From: Imbricaverruca yamaguchii | Lineage: Eukaryota; Arthropoda; Thecostraca; Neoverrucidae | Assembly (NCBI GenBank): GCA_034440575.1 | Contig: JAOTOL010001604.1 | Location: forward strand, 1,346,001 to 1,410,000 | DNA: 64,000 nucleotides | Direction: 5' to 3' | In this document: positions 1 to 10,340 of the stretch, piece after piece | How the letters are laid out: each line of letters begins with the position of its first letter | How positions within the stretch are numbered: the stretch's first letter is position 1 | Made by a program: the position numbers and the translations under genes | The notes under the pieces: generated by a model | The model's input: the letters and a program-made list of their open reading frames with translations, nothing else | Told to the model about the DNA's origin: nothing | Database searches by the model: none

Positions 1-906
1 GTGAGTGAGAAGTGAACAGAGCAAGTGAACAGTGCACGAGGAAAAAAAGGAAGAAAAAGTGAACCATTGAACAAAACCGGCGTACTTATACGCTACACGT
101 GTGCGAAGTGACTGGATTCAGTGGACTTTTCTGCTGGTTATTCCTCTACTATTTTACAGAGCAGTGAAGGGACGCCGGAAAAACTGAGTGAGTGCAGAAG
201 CGACAGTGCCTTTCTCCATAGTGACTTCCCTTCCATCAAGCATCAGGTACTGCCCGTCTTCTTTCCTGCACTGCGGCTGAGAAGGAAATTATCTCACTGA
301 CGACTTGGTGCCGCTCGGAATTCCTGTGTCTTCAACAACAGTGATCGTCTACCTCCTATCGTCTAGCTTCAGATCTACCAGGTTTCCATCTTCAGCTCTA
401 CCATACATGCGGATCTGCTAACCATCGTCTTGGCCAAATACCATCACCTCCCCCCCCATAATCAACGTGCACGCAGCCGAACAGGGCTGCGACGTCGAGC
501 GCCCCCATCACTGTGACGTCATCAAAGCCTCGACCTTGGACGCCCCCCGCCAGTCGACACCCCTCCCAAGTGAGAAACCAGACGAGGGGAGCGTCGCCGT
601 CGCCGTCGCCGTGACAACGCCCACCAAGAACACACGCCGGGGCAGGCGCGGCGCCAGGGGTGCCAAATAGCTTTTCTATCACTTCTACAAACCACACGTT
701 TATAGCTAGTATTGCAAGCACGGTGTTTGTAGTGCAGAGAGTGATATGGGTATTGTGTTATGTTGGTGTACGAATGTTGTTGCGCATCTGCTCCCACTAC
801 TGACCACAAATCTATCCTTTCTTTGTAAATATCTGTGACCCAGACTGTCCGTAATAGCCACTGCACGTGGAGGGCATGTATTGTTAAATAAATAAATAAA
901 TAAATA
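1..906. other. Unassigned segment with TAAA-repeat end
   Basis: No gene recognised. A GTG-initiated frame at 467-670 (67 codons, Arg/Gly-rich end) has no visible domain. The segment ends at 885-906 in a short (TAAA)n run that directly abuts the tail of a CR1 copy. A retroelement 3' end finishing in a simple repeat is possible, but nothing else supports it. Confidence 0.25.
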
Positions 907-1404
907 AGACATAAAAACATAAAAGGTTAGTACAACTATGAGCCACAAGGGCCCTTCTTGGTTGCACTCTGTACACTGAACCAGTTGCTCACCAAATCTG
1001 TCAATCAGCCCTCCCTGTAATACTGAAAAGCAAGCCCTCCATTCTTATAATGATTGTCTATGCCATTTTTAAAGATGTTCAATGTGCTGCTACTGGCAAT
1101 GTTTTCTGGCAGCTGGTTCCAGTGTTCTACTACCCTGTTGGTGACGAAAGTCTGCCTTAACCTTGTTCTGCTGTGGTTAACTTTCATTTTGAATTTATTA
1201 CCTCTAATTGCATCATTTCTGTTAAATTCAAACATTTCCCCAAGATATCCCCTCTCCAGACCATGGACAAATTTAAAGACCTCGATGAGATCTCCTCTCA
1301 GCCTTCTATATCTAAGTGAAAACATATTCAATTTCTTCAATCTTTCCTCATATGCCAGGTTGCTTATACCATTAACCATTTTTGTAGCCCTCTTTTGTAC
1401 TCTC
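905..1404 (-). mobile_element. 5'-truncated CR1 LINE copy
   Basis: On the minus strand this matches the last ~490 bp of the CR1 element at 3.6-7.7 kb. It carries the end of the ORF2 C-terminal region (open frame 1379-1005, 124 codons) and the 3' UTR, ending in variants of the octamer CTTTATGT. Similarity stops at about 1404, the 5' truncation typical of LINE insertion. Coding similarity to the long copy is high, so the insertion looks fairly young. Confidence 0.85.
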
Positions 1405-1411
1405 TGATGCA

Positions 1412-1516
1412 GTAGTGTTTGCGTTAGGCGTGTGTCCCGATGATAACTTTGCCTTTGACCATTGCGGGCTGCCGCTGGAGATTGTTGAGAAGCGCCGTGG
1501 CTGGAAGTGGCCTCGA
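1412..1516 (+). other. Possible coding fragment between CR1 and minisatellite
   Basis: A plus-strand frame from 1412 to a TGA near 1590 has protein-like composition (a DDNFAFDHCGLPLEIVEKRR stretch). A GTAAAA donor-like site after codon ..PRD at 1516 would leave phase 0, which matches the acceptor at 2434, so it could be an upstream exon of the plus-strand zinc-finger gene. No family was recognised. The acceptor (gatgcag at 1405-1411) sits exactly at the truncated LINE edge, which makes this doubtful. Confidence 0.2.
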
Positions 1517-1579
1517 GACGTAAAATTCAATACACCATTTGGCTCACGGGCTCAGCGTTTTGCGGAGTTGCACTTGAGA

Positions 1580-2434
1580 AGAGCTACAAGATGACCACGT
1601 GTTGACTGTGGCAGATCAGCAGGGGTGATGAGATGGATGTGTCTTGACCAAGACACGTCATCAGGGGTGGTGATGAGATGACCCAAGTGTTGAATGGCAG
1701 ATCAGCAGGGGTGGTGAGATGGCTGTGTCTTGACCATGACAGGTCATCAGGGATGGTGGTGAGATGGCTGTGTCTTGACCATGGCAGGTCATCAGGGGTG
1801 GTGATGAGATGGCTGCGTCTTGACCATGACAGGTCATCAGGGGTGGTGATGAGATGACCAGGTGTTGACTGTGGCAGATCAGCAGGGGTGGTGAGATGGC
1901 TGCATCTTGACCATGACAGGTCATCAGGGGTGGTGCTGAGATGGCTGTGTCTTGACCATGACAGGTCATGAGGGGTGGTGGTGAGATGGCTGTGTCTTGA
2001 CCATGATAGGTCATCAGGGGTGGTGCTGAGATTGCTGTATCTTGACCATGACAGATCATCAGGGGTGGTGAGATGGCTGTGTCTTGACCATGGCAGATCA
2101 GCAGGGGTGGTGAGATGACCACGTGTTGAATGGCAGATCAGCAGGGGTGGTGGTGAGATGGCTGTGTCTTGACCATGATAGGTCATCAGGGGTGGTGAGA
2201 TTGCTGAGCCTTGACCATGACAGGTCAGCGGGGGTGGTGATGAGATGACCACGTGTTGATTGGCAGGTCAGCGGGGGTGGTGATGAGATGGCTGTGTCTT
2301 GACCATGACAGATCAGCAGAGTGGTGATGAGATGACCACGTGTTGATTGGCAGGTCATCAGGGGTGGTGATGAGATGACCACGTGTTGATTGGCAGATCA
2401 GCAGGGGTGGTGACCGGTGACTGCCTGTTGACAG
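1580..2434 (+). repeat. Minisatellite, two alternating ~40-48-bp units, ending at an exon
   Basis: About twenty degenerate units are built from two variants, one containing GGCTGTGTCTTGACCATGAC and the other ACCACGTGTTGATTGGCAG. Both contain a cag followed by a tcagcagggg-like stretch. The array ends at the acceptor (ctgttgacag) of the exon at 2435, whose first bases resemble a diverged unit. Long minus-strand frames across it are products of the repeat and are not genes. Confidence 0.85.
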
Positions 2435-2586
2435 GGCGACAGCGGCGTGTGGGCAGGGGTGGCCGACGGTATGTCCGAGTCGGAGTCGCAGTATCCGTCA
2501 GCGGAGGCAGTTGCCGGCGAAGCTGGCCTTGGGACGTTCCCAGTAAAGGCCGTACAAGATAACGATGGTTCCAGGTGGATGAAAAG
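2435..2586 (+). CDS. Plus-strand zinc-finger gene, upstream exon (partial gene)
   Basis: Putative internal exon of 50 codons plus two bases. It starts after acceptor ctgcctgttgacag and ends at AAAAG|GTCAGA, entering in phase 0 and leaving in phase 2. The peptide is acidic and Ser-rich (MSESESQYPS) and ends DGSRWMK; AG|A across the next junction makes Arg. It joins in phase to the exon at 8590. The 5.9-kb intron that follows contains the CR1 element. No domain was recognised and the initiator exon is not identified; it probably lies left of the window. The phase match and usable sites support the exon, but the donor is weak. Confidence 0.5.
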
Positions 2587-3619
2587 GTCAGATGTAATAT
2601 AAAATATGCAGTGCTACAATTATGGTTTTTTGTTACATGTGCTCTCGGAATGGGTGGATGAGGACATTGAAGTTCTTCATGGGGACGATTTTGTTTCAAA
2701 TATCGCTGAAATCGTGCAGGCTTACTTTTGAGCCAAGAGCTTGCTTTGCAAACTTGTGTGTATAGTATGTGTATTTTTCGTATATTTTGAGAGAAACCTA
2801 ACGTAGCACACCAATATTAACGATAACGATAGCAATGTCGAACAACAAATGGCATTCCACAACAGACCGTATCTTAGGAAATCCCTTTACCTGGAATTGC
2901 GCTGTGAGATGCTTGGGTATCACAGTCTGTAATGGTGAACATAAGTATGTTATGTATGCAATATATTCTGCTATATACTATTCTGCTATTCTGCAATATA
3001 TTCTTCCAGATAAGTCGCTGCAGAACAGGGCAGTACTCTAGTCTAAGCTGTGGGTAGGTGTTTAGCAATTACTTCTGTGATTATATTTCATTAGTTTTTA
3101 TCTTATAAGCATTTTCGTAGCACGCAAACTATACTATATTAACCTAGCGACGCCGCAGGGCGCCATCTTGTGTGCGCCAAAGCGAGGCCGCGTGGCTTTC
3201 GGCGTGTTCTCGACGCTTCGATTTCTGTAGTAGGAGATATTACAAGTGTGTAGATTTCATAAGTACATTAGACAACATTCATACTATCCTAACATACTTT
3301 ATTTATTTTTTGGTGTGCATAGTGTGTTTGGTGTTGAAGTTTAAGATAATTTACTTAGCAGTAAGTTGGGGGTATTCATAAGTGCTGTGTGACTGTCATT
3401 TTTCTGTCTAGACATAAGTCATACTGTGTTGAAGAAAATTAGATTAGACATCTTGTGTATTTATTTAATTTATTTAAATAAACTTTTAAAAAAAACAATT
3501 GTTTAATAGTTTCTGCTTTTCTTGAGGCACTCAGATAATAAACTGACAGTATAGGAGGTAGCGATTTATAGTGAATGATAGTTAGCTTTTTTGTCGGTTG
3601 TTTACCGAGTTAATTTGAA
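2587..3619. other. Intron sequence before the CR1 element
   Basis: AT-rich sequence without a credible gene. A GC-richer patch near 3145-3200 may belong to the 5' UTR of the CR1 element, whose 5' boundary cannot be fixed by eye. An A-run lies at about 3488. Confidence 0.4.
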
Positions 3620-3651
3620 TCTAAATCTAGGCATAAGCTGCAGCGTTTAGG

Positions 3652-4599
3652 ATGGTTTCGACCAGGATGCAGGCACTAGAGGAAGAAATTAGGACCCTTA
3701 AGGCAGAGGTTTCCAATCTCAAGGCTGCCCTTGTTGCACAGGGTAGGCAAGATAAAGCAACAAGGGGTCACTCCGTAGCAGGGACATCATATGCCCAGGT
3801 GGTCGCAGGCCACCAGGTAGCTGAGGCTTCCCCTACTGTGGAGGTGGCTGGGATCTCTCAGGAGGGGAGTTTTAATAGTGAACAGAGGAGGGGTAGTTAT
3901 GGTAGGTCACAGGAGGGGAAGTGGCATGAGGTCAGGGGGTGGAGGATTTGAAGACGCGAACCTAAGGAAAAGGTTAGTGAGTGGCAGGTGGCAGGTGGTA
4001 GGAGCGGGAGGAAGTCTAGCCAACCGGCCCAGCAGGCAGGCATAGTAACAACAAATATGTTCCAGGCATTGGATAACTGCCCCCAGGATAGCAGTAGTAA
4101 GGAGTCAGTGCTGGTCATAGGAGACTCTCGTGTGCGATATTTAGAGCGGGTATTTTGTAAAGGTAGGAGGGACAGGAGGTGCATCACCAGGCCTGGTGCC
4201 AAGGTGAAGGACCTGGTACCTGCGGTGGCACAGGTCACCAGTGATCACCAGTTTAACACAGTCATAGTGCATGTAGGGGTAAATAACATAGGTCAGACTA
4301 GGAGTGAGGAGCTTCTGCGGGAGTACAGGGCCCTTCTGGCCACCCTCAAGGGTACCAATAGAGTCATTATAACAGGAATTTTGCCTAGGGCTAGAGCCTC
4401 CCCTGAGTGGAGCTCTAGGGCACTGGCAGCTAACGCCAGGGTAGGAAAGCTCTGCCATGAGCTAGGTTTTACATTTGTAGACGAGTGGAGCAGGTTTTAT
4501 GCATCGTGGGACCTCTATCAGAGGGATGGCCTGCACTTTTCTGAGAAGGGGGTCCATGTGTTAGGCAAAGTATACGAGCATGTCCTTCAGGGAAACTAG
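3652..4599 (+). pseudogene. CR1 ORF1, coiled coil plus SGNH esterase-like domain, with in-frame stop
   Basis: A 316-codon frame from ATG at 3652 to TAG at 4597. It begins with a heptad-rich coiled coil (about residues 5-30: ALEEEIRTLKAEVSNLKAAL), as in other LINE ORF1 proteins. The C-terminal part has SGNH-hydrolase features: the nucleophile block VLVIGDSRVR, an HVGVNNIG block with Gly and Asn, and the terminal DGLHFSEKGVHVLG block with Asp and His. Such esterase domains are known in ORF1 of many CR1 elements and are thought to help retrotransposition, possibly through membrane or RNP association. A TGA at 3949-3951 (codon 100) splits the frame without shifting it, so this copy cannot make full-length ORF1p. 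Confidence 0.85.
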
Positions 4600-4607
4600 G
4601 AAATGGG

Positions 4608-7600
4608 GTGGGGAGGGATGACATTGCATTCCCAACTCAGGAATATTCCAATAGTGTCAGCCAAGGAAATAGAACCTCAAAGTCTGCAAATAGGGACAGC
4701 AGCAACTCAAGGGGACAGAGTTATAGTTCATCTAGTGATAAAAGAACTCCTCAATATGAAAAAGCCAAAGGTGGTTATGGAGCATTCGTTAAGTGTATGA
4801 TGTTTAATGCTCAGAGTATCCGTTCCAAATTTGATGAGTTCAAGTGTTATGTTGCTGAGGAGGAACCGGATTTTGTTTGCATTACGGAGGCATGGGTCAG
4901 TGAAGGGTATTTTGGAGATAACTTACAGGACTATGAGATCCAGGGATACAATATGTTTTCGTGCAATAGGGGTCCAGCAATGAAAGGGGGTGGTGTAATG
5001 CTCTATATGAATAGCTTATTCAGTTCTCAAAAAGTAGCAGGTGGGGATAAAAATGTGTCTGTGGAGTCCATTTGGCTTGATGTCACTGTGGGAAAAGGCA
5101 ACAGCAATACTCTTAGGATAGGAGCTTTCTACCGATCAGGAACCCTGCCACATTCTCAGCAACTGGAGCTTGACAAGGTGATTTGTGAGGAAATCAGTAG
5201 AAACTTTAAGAGGAAGTGCCTTATTCTCAGTGACTTTAATCTAAAAGGTTATGAATATGCTGGTGTTGGCACCCCATCATGCAAAATGTTTAGGAAATGC
5301 CTTGAAGAGGACCTGTTCTTACACCAGTTTGTATCGGAACCTACCAGGCATGGTTCATTCTTGGACCTTGTATTCTCGGATTTAAGTGACTTGGTTCAAG
5401 ACTTGACTGTAGGCGAAACTCTGGGAAAAAGTGACCATAACATAGTTAGATTCAAGGCACATGTAGGGGGAAATTATCAAGGATAATTTGGTAAAGGTTC
5501 CAAATTTCAACAGAGCAGACTTTAACGGCATTAGAGCGGCTTTAAGTGCCATCAGATGGGAAGAAGAATTCTCCAATTTAAATGCCTGTGAAATGTGGGA
5601 AAAGTTCAAATCATACTTGAAGGAAACTCAGATTAGACATGTCCCCCAAAAGCAAAGACGCAAAAGAAGGGTAGGAAAGCCAGCATGGCTTACACCAGAC
5701 GTGATAAAAGCAATTAAGGCTAAGAAAACTGCATTTAGAGTTTTTAAAGAAGCCTCAAATGTCGTTAATCTAAAGGCGTATCGAAAAGCTAGAGACACTG
5801 TGAAGCAAAAAACCAGAGCAGCAAAGCGAGCAAAAGAACTGGATTTAGCTAGAAACTGTAATGGGGACAGTAAAAAGTTCTTTAGTTTCTACAAGCTGAG
5901 TAAAGTTTCTAGCACAATTGGTCCACTGGAAGTAAACGGGACTACATTGGGTGAGGATAGTGAGATGGTTGAGGAGCTGAGCAAGCAGTTCAAATCAGTG
6001 TTTACATTGGAAGATATGACCAATCTGCCGACCACACACCATAGTTCAGTGACATGGGATCTGACAAATGATGTTGATTTCATTGATAGTGATGTTGTTT
6101 ACAATCATATCAGGAAAATAAAGCAAAATAAGGCAGCAGGACCTGATGAAATTTATGCTAGGGTGTTGCGGGAAACTGAAAAGGAACTGGCATTTCCACT
6201 TAGTATAATATTTTGTAGATCAGTTTCACATAATGAAATTCCAACCGATTGGAAAAGGGCAAATGTAGTTCCTATTTTCAAGAAAGGAGAAAGAGGGAAA
6301 GTTGAAAACTATAGGCCAATAAGTCTCACATCCCTAGTATGCAAGGTACTCGAATCAATTATCAAGGATAGAATAGTTAGTTATCTGGAAGGTAGCAGAT
6401 TGATTCAAAATACTCAACATGGGTTTAGAAAAGGACGATCGTGTCTCACAAACCTCTTGGACTTTATGAACTTCGCCACAGAACAATTTGATCAGGGAAA
6501 TCAGGTTGATGTAGCATATCTTGACTTTAGTAAGGCCTTTGACAAGGTACCCCATAAACGGTTAATGATACAGCTTCAGTCCCATGGTATTGCAGGTAGC
6601 ATCTTAAAATGGATAGAGTTGTGGCTTTCAGATAGACAGCAAAGAGTGATGCTAAATGGTACAAAGTCATCATGGCAAAATGTTCTTAGTGGAGTCCCCC
6701 AGGGGTCAGTACTAGGGCCATTACTGTTCATTATATTTGTAAATAACATTGAAAGTGGCCTAAGCAGTAAAGTTTTGAAATTTGCGGATGATTTGAAGGT
6801 CTTTAGGGCAATAACAGGTCAGGATGAGCATATCTCGCTGCAAAAAGACTTAGACGAACTTGTGAAGTGGTCCGAAGAATGGCAAATGAAATTTAACTTT
6901 GATAAGTGCAAAATCATGCATGTAGGTAAGCAGCATATGAAGGCTCCATACTTGATGGGTGGCCAAGTGCTATCAGTGACTCAACAGGAGAAGGATTTAG
7001 GTGTTATTCTAAACACAAAACTGGGGGCATCAGAACAGACCAAGGAAGCCAGGAAGAAGGCACTGAGAATGCTCGGGGCAATAAATAGGAATGTATCATA
7101 CAGAAGTGAGGAAGTGATCAGGAAGCTTTACTGTGCATACGTCAGGCCACATTTGGAATACTGCATCCAAGCTTGGTCTCCTAGCTATGAAAAAGATTGT
7201 TGGCTTTTGGAGAGAGTACAAAAGAGGGCTACAAAAATGGTTAATGGCATAAGCAACCTGGCATATGAGGAAAGATTGAAGAAATTGAATATGTTTTCAC
7301 TTAGATATAGAAGGCTGAGAGGAGATCTCATCGAGGTCTTTAAATTTGTCAATGGTCTGGAGAGGGGATACCTTGGGGAAATGTTTGAATTTAACAGAAA
7401 TGATGCAATTAGAGGTCATAAATTCAAAATTAAAGTTAACCACAGCAGAACAAGGTTAAGGCAAACTTTCTTCACCAACAGGGTAGTGGAACACTGGAAC
7501 CAGCTGCCAGAAAACATCGTCAGTAGCAGCACATTGAACATCTTTAAAAACAGCATAGACAATCATTATAAGAATATAGGGCTTGCTTTTCAGTATTACA

Positions 7601-7611
7601 GGGAGGGCTGA
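4608..7611 (+). pseudogene. CR1 ORF2, endonuclease-reverse transcriptase, one frameshift
   Basis: The N-terminal frame ends at TAA 5484-5486 and carries the endonuclease: MMFNAQSIRSKFDE near 4797, then ITEAW, FYRSG, SDFN and the SDHN block that ends the fold. The RT half continues in the +1 frame from about 5470 to TGA 7609-7611. It has the KKGERGKVENYRPISL fingers block, the YLDFSKAFDKVPH motif with its catalytic Asp, SGVPQGSVLGPLLF, the FADD catalytic box near 6784, and a C-terminal domain with HLEYCIQAWSP. The frames disagree by one base near a G5 run at 5466-5470, a likely slippage site. ORF2 starts a few bases after ORF1, with a first good in-frame ATG near 4797. Otherwise the domains are complete, so the copy is young but dead. 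Confidence 0.88.
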
Positions 7612-7706
7612 TTGACAGTTTTGGTGGGCAACTGGTTCAGTGTACAGAGTGCAACCAAGAAGGGCCCTTGTGGCTCATAGTTGCACTAATCTTTTATGTC
7701 TTTATG

Positions 7707-8589
7707 CTAGAAGTGAGGCATGGAGACTCCATGGACGCATATGAAGAAGCGCACTGATACTTATCGGATGGGAATGGGTTGAAGGTACCGCTAATTGCAC
7801 ACTGAATCGAATAATTTGCACTAAATGTTTACATTCAGCTGATGGAGGGTTATTTAGGCTGTGTATTTCGTGCTTAAAACAGTGTTTTATTTGTAACTCA
7901 GCATCTATCATACATTTTCATTATTAACGCCAGTGCAGCTCACATCTCGTGATACAATCCCAGATGCTGTGATCTTGTATAGTGTGATTTGCTATGCATT
8001 TCCCCTAGACATAATGAAAACATGCTTTTAGAAGCATCCTGTTGTTTTTTATTGAATGTACAAAAGCTGGAGGAAAACTATTGTCAGCCATAGTTATTGG
8101 CGAATTTGGACGTCCTGCTTTATTCGACATCGCACACTTAGTGATGACACATTATTCTAACCTTAAACGACACGTAGATTTTTCTTTGGGACGGATTTTT
8201 GTTCAGTATTCAGGAGATGGTATATTGCACTTTACAGGAATAATGTATCGTTCACACCACGGTCAGTGCAGTGACGTGAGTCGGGAACGTTTGGCCTTCA
8301 CCATCCGGTGAATAACTAAACGGGCGGTTAATTCCCGAGCTATCAGCTGATTATCCCGTCAAGCAAGACTCTTTCACACGACTACTGGGTAAGGTGGCGG
8401 ACATTCCGCCCCGCCTTGTCTGTGGAGCTGAATTGTTCTCATGTAGCTCGACGTCAAGGAAACAGCCGGTTGTTTTCACACGTCAGTCGAGCCATAAAGA
8501 CGTTCGCAACCAGTCATTACCGTATGTTTCCAATGACATGTGCAATAACGTAGTTGGTATGTTATTTTGACTCCGGCATTTATGCTCAG
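7707..8589. other. Intron between LINE and next exon
   Basis: No gene is supported. An 89-codon frame at 8042-8311 has no recognisable domain or flanking splice sites that fit the gene. A branch-like ttttgac and a T/C-rich stretch precede the acceptor tttatgctcag at 8579-8589. Confidence 0.45.
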
Positions 8590-8697
8590 ATTTTTGAACG
8601 GTGAGTACGAGCGCTGGCTGGTCACCAAACAGCTTCTGAACGTCCGGGAGGATCATGTCATCGTCAAGGTTCTTCTCGACTTCTTCCAGGCACACGG
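8590..8697 (+). CDS. Plus-strand zinc-finger gene, conserved KQLLNVREDH exon
   Basis: A 108-bp exon, phase 2 in and 2 out, between acceptor tttatgctcag and donor CACGG|GTGAGC. It encodes 35 whole codons, with FLNGEYERWLVTKQLLNVRE at the start, and contains a likely helical segment. The motif W-x2-(T/A)K-x2-LNV-x-EDH-x6-LLD(F/L) recurs in the minus-strand gene exon at 27092-26914, also just before a phase-2 junction. This is good evidence that both are real and paralogous. No named domain was recognised. It may be an N-terminal interaction module ahead of the fingers. Confidence 0.65.
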
Positions 8698-9669
8698 GTG
8701 AGCGAATATGCTGTTAAAGTTGCTTCCATATATAAGTGATGCAAACCTGTTTTCCGTCGCAGGGAATAAAAGCACAGGTCCCTAGTGCATTCCTTGCTAC
8801 CTGCGTCTGTATGCCCTTGGGCAGCCGCAGTGCATCGCAGTGCAATTCAAGTAAGATATTATATAATTGTAACATAGTTCAGGATTCATCATGCTTCTGG
8901 CCCGCGCTGAAAGGAATGCTGTCTGACTCACCCGATGACTGTAATCAAAATGTTGTGGCTATGTGTACCGACTTGCATCTGTTGTAGATAGGTTAGGAAT
9001 GCCGGAATGTGCCTTCAGCAGGTGGCCGGCATATGAGTACTTGTGAATCACCATTAGCGGCCATATTGTCCGGAGGTGTGTCAAAATGTGTATCGCCAAT
9101 CGCCGGCGGGCAATGATGCCCCGTCACTAGTCTGGCCGCCAATCATGGTACCGAGGGTGGAGCCACCTCCCGGCTGGACGGCGTTGAAATGGATTGTGCA
9201 GAGAGAACCGAGAGGGCGGCCGGCGCGCACAGGTCTTACCTGCCGTTGTTGACGTTGCTTGTAGTGTCGGCAGACGGAGTTTAAAATTGTCTGTCGACAC
9301 TTGTCACCATTTCGGCCCTCTATTGCATCTAAACAATATAAAGCAAAACGTACCGCCATTTTTAAACGGGCGCTATCGCAACGCGAGGTTCTAGACTATT
9401 CACGCAGCCAACGAAGGATACTTCACTACATAATTATCGTCTATACGGATCCAAACTAGTCAGGGGCAGGTAGATGAAAATTTCACCTCCACAAGCGGGA
9501 ACATTCACTCTTATTCACTGGCACGGCAGTCGTTCTTGACAGGAATTGGTTCGAATTTTGTGTTGTCAGATCTATAGTATTGTATGTATCTCTGTAATGT
9601 ATGTTCTCGGTACATTTACGTCTGCAAATTCGCCTTTTAATGCGTGGTTTTATCAGGTTCTCAGTGCTC
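8698..9669. other. Intron between exons 8590-8697 and 10110-10340
   Basis: Mixed-composition sequence. Short frames at 9081-9359 and 9194-9394 show nothing recognisable. The 75-bp minisatellite begins at its right end. Confidence 0.4.
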
Positions 9670-10135
9670 GTTGTTTGTGTGAGCGTGTGTACTGATTGTT
9701 GTCTCAGTGTGCACCTGTCTGGTTGGTCCTCCCCGGTACTCGGTGTTGTTTGTGTGAGCGTGCGTATTGTTTGTTGTCTCAGTGTGCTCCTGTCTGGTTG
9801 GTTCTCCCATGTAGTCAGTGTTGTTTGTGTGAGCGTTCGTACTGATTGTTGTCTCAGTGTGCACCTGTCTGGTTGGTCCTGCCCAGTACTCGGTGTTGTT
9901 TGTGTCTGTTTTTCCGTTGGTGTTGTTTGTGTGAGCGTGTGTACTGATTGTTGTCTCAGTGTACACCTGTCTGGTTTGTCCTGCCCAGTAGTCAGTGTTG
10001 TTTGTGTGAGCGTTTGTATTGTTTGTTGTCTCAAAGTGCACCTGTCTGGTTGGTCCTGCCCGGTACCCTGTGTTGTTCGTGTGCGTGTGTGCATTGTTTG
10101 TTGTCTCAGTGTGCACCTATCTGGCTGGTCCTGTA
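9670..10135 (+). repeat. 75-bp minisatellite carrying a splice acceptor, overlapping exon start
   Basis: Unit starts fall at 9670, 9745, 9820, 9895 (a 27-bp partial unit), 9922, 9997 and 10072. Each unit contains a T-rich tract ending ttgttgtctcag|TGTGCACCTGTCTGG, and the last copy supplies the acceptor (10107-10109) and first ~30 bases of the exon at 10110. Units also hold a donor-like TGTGAGCG. Because 75 is divisible by three and the frame has no stop, upstream acceptors would lengthen the exon by 25 residues per unit. Confidence 0.92.
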
Positions 10136-10340
10136 TCCTGGAGCCGCCAGCTACCGATGACCTCGTGACCTGGTGCTGGGCGGTCGGCAGGGGGTTTGAC
10201 GTGGCGTGGCAGGAGCCGGCGGCCGACCTGGCGCCTGAGCCGCGCCCGCTGGAGCCGAGTCGCCCGGTCAAGGACGAGACACGTGACGACCGACCTGACC
10301 TCTCCGGTGCAGCCGCCGACCAGCCGACCGTCCCAGCCAG
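10110..10340 (+). CDS. Plus-strand zinc-finger gene, linker exon
   Basis: A 231-bp exon (phase 2 in, 2 out, 76 whole codons). The acceptor is tgtttgttgtctcag and the donor GCCAG|GTACCA. GG|T across the upstream junction makes Gly and AG|A across the downstream one makes Arg. The peptide is Pro-, Asp- and Arg-rich (TDDLVTWCWAVGRGF, then EPAADLAPEPRPLEPSRPVK) and looks like a disordered linker with one hydrophobic patch. It sits where the minus-strand gene has the exon 26607-26428, which has the same phases but little obvious similarity. The first ~30 bases derive from the adjoining 75-bp repeat. An alternative is that the exon starts further upstream through in-frame use of earlier repeat units. 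Confidence 0.6.

Larger units (their letters stand above)
3620..7706 (+). mobile_element. CR1-clade non-LTR retrotransposon, near full length, inactive
   Basis: Two consecutive reading frames have the layout of CR1 elements. ORF1 has an SGNH-esterase-like domain. ORF2 has an apurinic-type endonuclease followed by reverse transcriptase. The 3' UTR (7612-7706) is shared with copies at 905-1404, 36484-36558 and 53705-54087 and ends in octamer-like repeats (TTTTATGTCTTTATG), a CR1 hallmark, rather than poly(A). The element sits inside the first intron seen of the plus-strand zinc-finger gene, in the same orientation. It is disabled by a stop in ORF1 and a frameshift in ORF2. The 5' end is approximate and no target-site duplication was identified. 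Confidence 0.9.
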
